The notes beneath the pieces are model-generated. The model was not told the origin of the DNA and did not search any database. It worked only from the letters and a program-made list of their open reading frames with translations. DNA of 64,000 nucleotides, from assembly GCA_019279435.1 (NCBI GenBank), contig JAAALK010000287.1, positions 26,288,162-26,352,161 on the forward strand, written 5' to 3'. This DNA is from Zizania palustris (Eukaryota; Streptophyta; Magnoliopsida; Poales; Poaceae). Shown piece after piece: positions 46,337-56,400 of this stretch. A program made the position numbers and the translations under genes. Within the stretch, counting starts at the first letter, position 1, and each line of letters opens with the position of its first letter.

Positions 46337-47441
46337 GTGAACGGAGATCTCCATGCTCGTCTCATGTTTTTGTTCCAACAAATTAATTACACGCAACTGC
46401 AGCTTGCAATCTCGAATATAGAGTGGATTTAGGTTTGTAAAAGCATTGTAAATGTGACAGTTGACAAGAAATTGGTTGGATTCTTCGTCTGTGATTTCTC
46501 ACGACCACGGCGGCTGAACGATTCGCCGCCGGCGAGGACACGGCGGACGACGGGACGAGTCTCCGTTTTGGAGCCAGATTTGAACAAGCCGGGAAAATTG
46601 TCGGCGATCCAGGAATTTTTCAAAATAGTCCTTCAGTTAACCTAAAATTCCGAATGCCCGGATTTTTTTTGCAAAATACCCCGGCGAACTGGGCCACGCC
46701 GTCGGCCCTCTTTCCTCAGCTCCGGCGAACTGGGCGAAGCCGCCGCCGCCCCGTTCCTCCACGCATCAAAGCAATTTGACCGTGACCTTCTCAGTAGCTA
46801 GCTAGTCTAAAGCCCTGTTTAGGGAGCTTCTGGCTGACTAGATACTTCTAGTATCTAGAAACTCTCCCAAACAGTATCTCAGATAACCTAGATTTTCAAA
46901 ATCTATAGAAACAGTTAGTCTCTCCAAGCCTAATAGCTGATAAGCTGGCTAACCCTAACTTCTCCAGATTCTACAGATTTTTATTTACCCACTATATCAC
47001 TGAATAAAACCCACCCACCTAACAGTTAGCCGCTCTAACCAGCCAGCTAGATACTCAAACTAACTGATCCTGAGAATCTGCAGCTCCCCAAACAGGGTTT
47101 AAGTAGTAGTTAATTTCTAGATTGTGTAGCTACTGATTTTCACAATCTGAACCGTTTGTTTCCACATCAGATTTGAAACAAACGGCCCTTAATTTCACTC
47201 AAATATTGTCAACACATCCAATCCAGCATAATATTGCCAAGCTCATAGTGCATTCTAATCACCAATCCATGGTATATTCATATAAGCAGGAGGGCCAGAA
47301 AACATCTTCATCATGGGAAGGGAAGGAAGTAAGGATCAAACTAGTGAACTATTTATCCGTGAAGATATCTGATTACAACTCGTCGCATCTCCTTGCATGT
47401 GAACAGTACTGATTCCTTAGCAAGTAGGATGCCATTCTGCC
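46337..47441. other. Intergenic stretch between the Rab and STR14-like 3' ends
   Basis: The two genes converge here. Bases up to about 46640 probably include the Rab 3' UTR. A Tourist-like MITE fills 46811-47099. The rest is AT-rich without recognisable genes. Confidence 0.45.
46811..47099. mobile_element. Tourist-like MITE with TAA target duplication (289 bp)
   Basis: Left end AGCCCTGTTTAGGGAGCTTC and right end GCAGCTCCCCAAACAGGGTT are inverted repeats with few mismatches, flanked by TAA on both sides (46808-46810 and 47100-47102). The interior phrase CCAGCTAGATACTCA also occurs in the shorter element at 53996-54182. Confidence 0.8.
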
Positions 47442-50400
47442 CTATTCTTCTCCATCAACAGAAGGTAGGCCTTCCTTGGACCATGCGTAGAGGCCCCCAT
47501 CAAGATGGAACACGTTCTTGTAGCCATTTAAGACCAACAAGTATGCAGCTATCAGAGACCTGCCAAAGTCAAGCAAACAAGATGAGTTAACTGTGTGATC
47601 TGATGATGCAAATGCATAGTCATCTTGTACAAAACAACATGGAATTGAGAACTAAGATGAAAGAAGAAATGTGTGAAAAATATTGACAGGGTTATAGTCT
47701 TTATAGGTTTGCATGATGTTACATCACGAGATGGAACTGTCCAAATATCTGGCGAACGAGATAAATCGACAACACGGATGAACCACCGCTCCACAAGTAC
47801 AAGCCCCTCCTGGTTTTGCATATGTATGTCCAATTGTCGAAACTTCAAATTCTTTATATCACTCAGCCGGCTAAGTATTGAGCATGTGTAACAATGTTTG
47901 ACACAAGAAATTGAAACAAATCCCCCAGGTAGAAAGAAACAAAAGATAGCGATACCATTAGAGGAAGGTTATAAGCCATCATAGCCGACTTTCACTCGCT
48001 GGGAAGAACATAATCCCAAACTGGTGAAGAGAGCCTCCCCTCAGTCAAAAGAGCTTAAGGGGGGTGCATTCAGCCAAGCAAAGACCAGGCATTGCTGACT
48101 GAGTGATGGATACTTGGATCAGGTGAGGGCTGTCTTGGCCATAGCAGGGCAATGACATCTTTGCCGGGCGGAGATAAGGGCCGAGAAAGGGAACCCATGT
48201 AAAGGGATCCCCTGGCCCATAGGGTCAGACCCAATAGTGAATCTAAGGTTGTTCTAGAGTTTTGCTTGTATGTGTAAGCGCCATAATACCCCTAGTTCAC
48301 ATATCCTTTGGGAAGGTGATCTCTGTAATTTCCTTAACCCAACACCGTGCTATAAATAAGGTACAATTGCCTATATAAAGAAGGGCATTTTTCATACAAA
48401 AAATAGAGTCATTTTCTCACGGTGCTCAGTGCTCTCCACTAAGGACATTTTCTTGGAGACTTTTTGCCTCACTGTTCACTCACACCAACAATAGAAACCA
48501 TGAGATAAAATTTCACCAATTAACAGATGAACACTACAGAAATATTTTATACAAAAGGTACAGCAAATAACAATGCTGCGATATAATAAAGCCGTCTATA
48601 GATTTCAGGAACCCATTTCTGATTTGAGAAAGAAGCCTCACTTATGACAATTGTAAACAAACTGTATCAGTACTTTCATGTAAATTAGAACACAGACATT
48701 AATTTGCAAGAATAGAATCAAGTTCAGTGATAAAGAATAGTGAAGTAAAATAGGTACCTGGATTGCTTCCCATCAGGAAAATTCTGTGTCGGTTTCAATG
48801 TTCCTGCTGTCGAACATGCCACAATAATCTTTGCATCTTTACCGACTTTCTCATCAACACCTGAATATAGATAGCATATGTCACTGATTGCTAACTCACG
48901 TACAAGTAATCATGAAGCAGGAGACAGAACAAGCTGCCATACTTTGTATGAACTCAGGATTCTCCTCTGTTCCAGCAAATATGCCAAAGAATGCAAATGC
49001 TGCACGTCTTGCAATATCCCATGCTGTCCACTCCTTTATCAATCTATATATTTGCACATTAACAGCACCAGGTGGATGTGCCTGCATAAGAATGAAATCC
49101 ATAAATATGATGCAATTCCAACAAATTTAATGAATCTGGGTAGCGAAGCACAAAAAAATAGATTGTATCAAACATGACATAGTATGACAAAAACAAAGGT
49201 TGAGATAAACTTGGACATCATTGGAAAGAATTTCAATATTGTTAGGTGGATCAAACCTGAACAAATTTTTATCCAATGTTCATCTATTGCAAACCTATAT
49301 ATTTTTCTATAAATAAAATTATCTCCAGTCATTTCAAGATTGTATGAATTAGCACATTTGATTCAGTATACGATACCTAGTTCACCAAATTTGCTAAGTT
49401 CATATTTCTGACAGAAGAGGCGTCAGTCCGTCAGAAAATATTATAATTACATATAGCTGTAAAATATAACATCAAGTTTTTGTCTTAAACCTAAGTGCAG
49501 AATTGTGGTGCAAAACCTGAAGATAAGTGAACAAAAATTACAATATACCTCTTTAAACTCCGCTTCTGGTCTGACATCGAGAATTACAAAATTGTTTTCC
49601 TTTTGAAGACGCAGTGCTTCCTTCACATCAACGCTTCGAACCTGCAAAAATAAACAACAGAAGCAACACTAATGTAAGTGACAGTTGCTTAGCAGAGAAG
49701 GCTTGCCATGGTGAATTAAGATATGAATCAACAAAGCTAAGTTCTATACATTCCAAAACAGGCAATATTACATGGAATCTACCGCTTTTCTACCCATATA
49801 CAGGCAATCAACCCTCTTTGCAGAAATAAAAAACAGGCATTCAGTAAAATGCTTCATATGGAGTTAATAACTAATTAGTTAACAGTTAGAAGGTGGTGGG
49901 AAATCAGGAATTACCCGCTTCTCTACTAGGACTTGCCTCTTGATCTTCCAATCTTCTTCAGCTGTATAGAATAAAAAAGGAGGAAAATAATATCATGCAC
50001 AACACAATTACTAACTGTTCCAAGCTAAGAAAATGGAGAGTGTATTCACAGTACCTGGAGATTTTGCAGGCTTTGTGGCGGTACAGGCATAGTTGTTATG
50101 GCGACGCGGCGATGCGCGGCGACCTAGCACCTTCACAACTTTACAGCGCTTATGGCGCGCGGCGTGGCGTCGCCATAGACACATCGGCGTGGCGTCGCCA
50201 TAGACACATCGACGTGGCGACCAATATAGAAAAATAGCTTATAGAATTTAAGGATTTTAAAAAATATATCAATATATAAGTACTAAATTGCAAATAAGAA
50301 TAGTAATATAGTATTATAAAAATAGCAATTTCATATCAAGTTGCAATAATGTTAATTTATATATCTTATAAAATAAAAATATATAATTAAAATTGCAATA

Positions 50401-51134
50401 AAATATATAAAATTATGTCTAATATTATATATAAATGTTCATTTAATAATCTGTTTTATAAATTTGATCCAATAGCCCATTTAAAGCCCAGTCTAAACTA
50501 AAGCCCATTTCCTAACCCTAATTTTCTCAACCCCTCCCTTTCTCTCTCTCACCTCCCATTCCCTCCCGCCGCCTCCCATTCCCTCCAGCCGCCGCCACAC
50601 AATCCCCTCCCCCCCTCGCCGCGCCCTCGCTGTGGAGCCCCCTCGCCGCGCCCTCACCGCGCAGCGCCCTCGCCACGCAGCGCCCTCGGCCCTCGCCGCG
50701 CATCGTCCTCGGCCCTCGCCGCGCAGCCCTCGCCGCGCCGCACCCGCGCCGCGTCGCGCCCAGAGCCCCAGACAGTGGCGGCGGCGGCGGCTGTATATGG
50801 CGGGCGCCACGGCCGTGGCGGACGCCACACAGCGCCATAGCGACGCCACACGACTGTGGCGCTCGCCATAAGCCTTCGGCGATATGGCGTGGCGTGGCGA
50901 ATTGCAAAAAACCGCCACGGCGATATGGCGACGATATGGCGACGATATGGCGACGCCATAACAACTATGGGTACAGGTTATCTGTAGCGAGCGCACAGAG
51001 CGTGTCCGGCGGAGTTTTGCAGCCTCTATTGGATGCCAAGAGTAGCCAGATGTAAATTCTGAGCAGGAGGATATCCTTGATGAGCAAGCAAGGTTGCTGT
51101 TCACTACAGAGCTAGCTGCAAGCATTGTGGTCAT
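47442..51134 (-). CDS. Rhodanese-like protein, STR14-type (plastid), exon 1 split by a hAT element
   Basis: Coding parts on the minus strand: 50970-51134 and 50055-50079 (one exon split by the insertion), 49915-49961, 49549-49641, 48943-49081, 48758-48860 and 47442-47559; without the insertion they total 229 residues. Residues 1-60 are a Ser/Arg-rich plastid transit peptide (MTTMLAASSVVNSN). The mature part reads EEDWKIKRQVLVEKR, VRSVDVKEALRLQKENN, FVILDVRPEAEFKE, AHPPGAVNV, WTAWDIARRAAFAFFGIFAGTEENPEF, IIVACSTAGT (rhodanese loop with Cys), SRSLIAAYLL, NGYKNVFHLDGGLYAW. This matches the Arabidopsis At4g27700 (STR14) type of single rhodanese domain. Sulfurtransferase activity is predicted, substrate unknown. 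The 882-bp insertion plus 8-bp duplication lies after codon 55, within the transit peptide, and is not a multiple of three, so direct read-through fails. The gene is either inactive or depends on splicing the element out. Confidence 0.88.
47896..48487 (+). mobile_element. Candidate solo LTR in the last intron of the STR14-like gene
   Basis: A 592-base unit from GTTTGACACAAG to CACTCACACCA, flanked by ACAAT on both sides (47891-47895 and 48488-48492). Taking the preceding T into the element gives the usual TG...CA ends with a four-base ACAA duplication. The right part resembles an LTR promoter: GCTATAAATAAGG and CTATATAAAGAAGG, then a leader ending in GTTCACTCACACCA. No internal retroelement domain or second LTR is present. 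Boundaries are tentative. Confidence 0.5.
50088..50969. mobile_element. Non-autonomous hAT-type element (882 bp) inserted in the STR14-like exon 1
   Basis: Perfect 8-bp duplication GGTACAGG at 50080-50087 and 50970-50977. Terminal inverted repeats CATAGTTGTTATGGCG (left) and CGCCATAACAACTATG (right) are perfect over 16 bases. Subterminal regions carry repeated GGCGTGGCGTCGCCATAGAC and GATATGGCGAC units, the kind of repeats that bind hAT transposases. The left half is AT-rich; the right half is GC-rich with repeated CCCTCGCCGCGC units. No transposase frame; the long frames in the GC-rich half are compositional. Confidence 0.9.
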
Positions 51135-51720
51135 GAGAAAAAAAAGGAGCAAAATGAAGTATGTGCGACCTTGAGGGAGTTAGAAGAAGTATTTGCCTCT
51201 AACTCCTCCTAAGGCTGCACCTTGTAATTGAGGAGATTTTTTTCAGGATGGGGAACTTCCAAAGAACACAATAGTTTTGGATGGGATGTACCAGCATATC
51301 TGAACTGGTGGTGGAGGTTGAGCAAGTGTTATGATAGGCAATCTGGTTTCTGGACATGTAGCTTGCTCTGACCCCACAACACCAACAATCTAGAAAGAAA
51401 CACTTCAGAGCTACCCTTCACATGACATTTTCCCATTATCTATGGTGCTTGACTTAAAAAAAAATCTAGTTTTTCCCCCTGAATGTGCAGATAAAAAGAA
51501 AAAAGGAGGATATTACACCAACATTTTTGTGAGTGAAATAAAATCCAAGTTTTATTGGCTCTCAAGTCTCAACAGCTACTATCTACAAATGGGAATACTA
51601 AGATGCCGAAACATGATGTTCTTCTGAAAATCGACACGACAACTAAACAAGAGTTACACCAGAGGCCTCGAAAATGGAACACCATAACTGGTTCCTTGCT
51701 CTTCTTCAGCTCAGCTCTGC
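51135..51720. other. Short interval between STR14-like start and aldolase-like 3' end
   Basis: Holds the 5' leader and promoter of the STR14-like gene (minus) and the 3' UTR of the aldolase-like gene (minus), so the two are in tandem. Base composition is AT-rich. No further gene or clear TATA box. Confidence 0.45.
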
Positions 51721-52758
51721 TCACTCGCTCCAGTAGCCGTCATCTTCCTTGCTGTTCTTCTCATCGTCCTCCTCATCTTCCTCCTCGCCAATTTCCATCA
51801 CCGCCTCCTTGAACCGCTTAACATCCTCTAGTGCCGCCTTCCGGAACATCCCAATGTCGACTGCACCAGACACCATATGGTAGCCCCTCAGCTTGAGCTG
51901 CTCTGCCGGGTCATTTGGCATGGCGAATCCTCCTAAATATGCCACATTGCCATCTGAAGCTGTCACCTTCTTCTTCCTGGCCTCCAAGACCTTCCTCTCT
52001 GCCTCCCTCAGCCTGGCTCGCACCTTCCTGTTCCCAGGGTCCCACAGGTACCCCATGCTGGCTGACAAGTCGAGCGGGCCCATCTGGACGACGTCAACGC
52101 CATCAACGGCGGCAATGGCGTCGACCTCTGCGATGCCCGCGGTGGTCTCGACCTGGCAGATGATTAGGGTATCATCCTCGCAGCGGGAGAGGTAGGAGTC
52201 GTCTAGGCCGTACGCCGAGGCGCGGACGATGGGGTGGGCGGCACCGCGAACACCTCGGGGAGGATATCGGCAATGGGAGACAGCGGCGGCCGCAGCAGCG
52301 GGGGACTCGATGGCTGGGAGCATGAGACCTGCGGGGCCGAGGTCGAGGGCCTTCTTGGCCCAGACGGGGGAGGCCTCGGGGAGGCGAATGAAGGCGGGGG
52401 TGCGGGCCGCGTCGAGGGCCCGGAGGCAAGCGAGCGCTTCGGGGATGCCGCCGGGGCCGTGCTCCATGTCCACTACGACGTAGTCGTATCCGGCGAGGGC
52501 GGCGAGCTCGGCGAGGGTGGGGGAGAAGGAGAGGAGGAAGAGGCCGTATAGGGTTTGCCCGTCCGCGAGGCGGGACTTGAGGGAGGGGGCGGCGGTGAGG
52601 AGGTCGGAGGCAGCGGCGGCGGCGGCGGTGATGGCAGTGGCAGACCGCTGCCTGCGGCGAGCGAAGGGGAGCAGCGCGGGGGCACGGGAGGACAGGACAG
52701 GCGAGGGGTTTGGCTTGGGCGCGAGGAGGAGGTGGGAGAGGGCGGCGGCGGCGGCCAT
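51721..52758 (-). CDS. HpcH/HpaI aldolase family protein, plastid-targeted (intronless)
   Basis: An intact single-exon frame of 345 residues from the ATG at 52758. Residues 1-50 form an Ala/Ser/Arg-rich transit peptide (MAAAAALSHLLLAPKPNPSP). The TIM-barrel follows: SRLADGQTLYGLFLLSFSP, LAGYDYVVVDMEHGPG (catalytic-site strand with metal-binding Glu nearby), PAFIRLPEASPVWAKKALDLGPAGLMLP, Arg/His-containing RGVRGAAHPIVRASAYG, IICQVETTAGIAEVDAIAAVDGVDVVQMGPLDLSASMGYLW. These are marks of the class II pyruvate aldolase family (2-keto-3-deoxy-rhamnonate / 4-hydroxy-2-oxovalerate-type aldolases). The plant substrate is unknown. The C-terminus is very acidic (EEEDEEDDEKNSKEDD). It is divergently paired with VPS22. 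Confidence 0.9.
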   Translation of the reverse strand: MAAAAALSHLLLAPKPNPSPVLSSRAPALLPFARRRQRSATAITAAAAAASDLLTAAPSLKSRLADGQTLYGLFLLSFSPTLAELAALAGYDYVVVDMEHGPGGIPEALACLRALDAARTPAFIRLPEASPVWAKKALDLGPAGLMLPAIESPAAAAAAVSHCRYPPRGVRGAAHPIVRASAYGLDDSYLSRCEDDTLIICQVETTAGIAEVDAIAAVDGVDVVQMGPLDLSASMGYLWDPGNRKVRARLREAERKVLEARKKKVTASDGNVAYLGGFAMPNDPAEQLKLRGYHMVSGAVDIGMFRKAALEDVKRFKEAVMEIGEEEDEEDDEKNSKEDDGYWSE

Positions 52759-53417
52759 GGCGGGCGAGCCGGAGAGGTTTGGGGATCTGCGGCTACCGAC
52801 CGCCGAGGCCGGGGGAGTTCAAGCCCGTGTGGGGAGTGACGTGGCGTCGCTCCACGTGGCAGTTGCCACGTGGGCCCCCGGCTGACGCGGCTTGGGCCGT
52901 ACAGGCCTGATGCTTTGGTCCATTATTATTTCCGACATGTGGGGCCCACAAGGCAGCGACCGGGGCCAAACTCCCTTGCCTCTTACGGTGCTGAACTCGA
53001 CGTCGTCCTCCGCCATCGCACGGCCGCCGTCTCCGCCGTACGCTCGCCTTCTCTGGCTGCCCGCCGCACCCTCCTCCCAACGTGCCCGGGACACCCAGCG
53101 CGCCTCCCATCTCTGGCCATCGACCTCCCGTCGGCGCGTCCGCTTCCGGTTCGGGGTGCTTGGTTGGCTGGTGGAGGTGAGTGCGAAGAGACTCGGCTCC
53201 GTCGGTCCGAGCCCGCACCCGCGCCCCATCCGCCGTCGCGCAGCGAGGTATCGTCTCCGCCCTAACCTCCTCTACGTGCGCGTAGTTATGTTCGCCCAAT
53301 GACACAAGCCAAACACTGGTCCAGATCGAATCGATCGCCGTTCGGGAGAGGCGTACTGCTAGTTGATTTCTCGGGACTTGTGGAACTGCAGATCGCGTGT
53401 AATTTAGACGGCCAAGC
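52759..53417. promoter_or_regulatory. Divergent promoter between the aldolase-like gene and VPS22, with two G-boxes
   Basis: A 659-base GC-rich interval with start codons on both sides. CACGTG cores stand at 52853-52858 and 52867-52872 in the mirrored arrangement CCACGTGGC...GCCACGTGGG, about 95-115 bases upstream of the aldolase-like start codon. GGCCCA/TGGGCC site II motifs occur at several places (52872-52877, 52888-52893, 52943-52948 region). A shared bidirectional promoter is inferred; G-boxes suggest light or abscisic-acid type bZIP/bHLH control. Confidence 0.5.
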
Positions 53418-56400
53418 ATGAGGCGGCGGCCGGGAATCGCGGGCTTACAGAACGCGGCGGCTACTCGCGTATGTGCACTTCTTTGCTGGCTAGCTTAAAA
53501 GTTTTTTGGGGAATTTGATGATTTCCCACTAAAAAGTTTGTATGCTTTGATTATTTGCCACTTGTGTGGATGACAAGTGGGACCATCTGAGTGTATGACA
53601 GTGGACCAAAGTGACAAATAATCAAATCCCATTTTTAGGAGTGGCAAATCATCAAATATTCCAAGTTTTTTCCCCTTTCATGTGGATCCTGAGATGAACG
53701 TCCTCTTGGAAATTTTAGGACCAATTCCGGCTGGTTGGGGAGAATGTGGCCAAGGTCAGGACGGATGTCATGAAGGAGCAGCTTGCGACATTCCGGACAC
53801 AGCTCGAAGAATTTGCGCGCAAGCATAAGGTGGTTCCCTGCTCCTGTATTCTAGTTGAATTTGATGGGTGATCTTACAACACTATTCTTTTGTCCCAGTT
53901 TACTCATGATATGCTTTCACAATCATATTGATTTCGGGGATTAGGATATATCAGTGATGCTTACATATTTTCTCGGCTGACTTCTTATAATTTTAGGGCT
54001 TGTTTGTTTCAGCTTCTGTCAGAATATGAAGCTAAAATAAACAATCTAGATTTATTTTGGACTCAGATTGTGAGAATCAGTAGAAATTAGAATCCAAGAG
54101 GTGAAAAATATCAACTTCTTCAGATTCTCACCAGCTAGATACTCACACTATCCAGCTGTCAGAAGCTAAAACAAACATGCCCTAATACTGCTGCATAGAA
54201 ACAAAATGGTTGTTTCAGCAAACATGAAAAAAATGCAGTTACTGTCATTCTCTTGATTAATGTTGTCTATCGAACTGGGAACAAGGGAACCTAAACACTT
54301 ATGACCTATGAGTGCATGACCCAACTACCCAAGTGCTCAACATATACTAGCACTAAGCAATTGTGATCAAAACTGGAAAATAGCAAAGAAAAGAAGTACT
54401 ACTGTGAACATTTTGTAATTTATGGAAATAGCACTTCATCGGTATCCTGTGATAACTCTCCTAATCTTTATATCTGATAACTGATAAGGATGTCAAAGTA
54501 ACTGGAGCTTTCTATAGCTACGGATGTATGTAGATTGTTTCATGGATTATGGTCACGTGATGTTTTATGCCCAAATTTGCTGCAACCAACAATCTTATTG
54601 CTTCATTAGTTAACTAATAGCATTTAAGTTCTGTTAAGGAATTTCCTCCTTATCAAACCAAGTAAAAAAACTAATTTTGTGCCAAAACAGCTGAATGTAC
54701 GCTGCACTGCATATGGTACCATTTGGTATGCTTAGGTGACAATTGATTACTAAGTCATGTGGTCATTCTAAATTTCACTCTCTGCATGGTCTCTTGTTCT
54801 AGCAGGGATGGTACTTGCATTTTTTAACCGATATGCTACACTGAACAATATAGAACTCAAACGGCAAAGCATAATATAATTCTTTAGTAACTCTGTGTAT
54901 ATGGTGTGCTAGTGCAGAATGATATCCGGAAAAATCCACTATTTAGAAAACAGTTCCATGAGATGTGTGCAAAAGTTGGAGTAGACCCGCTGGCTTCAAA
55001 TAAAGGAGCTTGGGCAGAACTTCTAGGGATTGGTGACTTCCATGGTTGTCACGGCGCCCCGGCGAAACCAGTCGCCAGGGGGCCGACTGGACGCCTAGGC
55101 GCCTAGGCGTTGCCTAGGCGACCAATTAAATTCAGCATGCAAAGGTCAGCACACAACCATAGTTCATACTTCACACAACCACAGTTCATACTTCATAGTT
55201 CATAGCACACAACCACACACGCAAAATAAAGTTTCACTCACACAACCACAGTTCATACTTCACTCTGTTGCTGCCTGCTACACTGCTGCCTTCTCTGCTT
55301 GCTGCGGCGAGGGAGCACAGGGGAGGCCAGGAGGGGGAAGCAGGGGAGGGAGCACAGTGGAGCCGGGGAGCACAGGGGACTAGGGGAGGGAGCACAGGGG
55401 AGCCGGGGAGCACAAAGCAACTGAGCACAGGGGAGCACAGGGGAGGGAGCACAAGGGAGCCGGGGAGCACAGGGGAGCCGGGGAGCACAGGGGAGGGAGC
55501 ACAGGGGAGGCGGCCGGTGGCCGGTGGCCGGGCGGCGCAACTGCGCAAGGGGAAGCAGCGCAGCTGCGAAGATCTGGCGGCCGGCGGCGCAAACGAACCG
55601 GAGATCCGGCGGCCGGCGGAGCAGATCCGGCAGCCGAAAGGGACTGAGGCGTGAGGCGGCGGCGCAAGGGAAGCGGCGGCGACGGCGCAAGGGAAGAAGA
55701 ACCTAAAGCCGAAAGGGCCTGGGCGCGGGCTTAGAAAATGACTCACGGACCCTAGGCGCCCGCCCAGAGTCTCCTGGCGACCGCCTAGGCGCCATGGGCG
55801 ACGCCTAGACTGTCCAGGCGGGCGCCTAACTCACCCAGGCGAGGCGTTTCAGCTAGGCGTCCGGCGGCCACCGCCTGGACGCCTAGTCGGCGCCTAGGCG
55901 TCGCCTAAGCGACGCCATGACAACAATGGTGACTTCTACTACGAATTGGGTTGGCATACTTAGTTTAAGCTATCCTATATGTTGTTTTCAGCTTGGGAGT
56001 TTTTTTGTTATGGGACTTTTTATGCTCTGCTTAGCATCCATGTCTACTGTACCAGGAGTTCAGATTGTTGACATATGCATAGCAACCAGAACACACAACG
56101 GTGGCTTGATTGACTTGCTAGATCTCTGCAAACAGCTATGTCAGAAGAGGAAAGCTGATCTTGGATCATTAACAGCAGATGATTGTTTACGTGCTATAAG
56201 TAAGCTGAAGGTAAGTATTTTAAGTTCAGTTTCTCATGTTACAAATTCTTTTGGGAATCCTAGGATTGCATTCACACTATTTAGACAAGTTTGCACTTGA
56301 ATTGACAGATGATCCTGGTTCAACGAACTTTTATTTGATGTACTTAGATAGATGTGTTGCTCTTCTGATCCTTCGATTGTGAACTTGCACTCTTGCAGGT

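Noticed and set aside
50493..51152. 219-codon minus-strand frame appearing to extend the STR14-like N-terminus
   Set aside because: After the genuine 55 codons it runs through the inserted hAT element, giving repetitive Arg/Ala/Gly-rich sequence.
55234..55746. 170-codon minus-strand frame within the VPS22 element
   Set aside because: Translation of the tandem GC-rich array (repeated Pro/Cys/Ser/Leu units); no transposase similarity.
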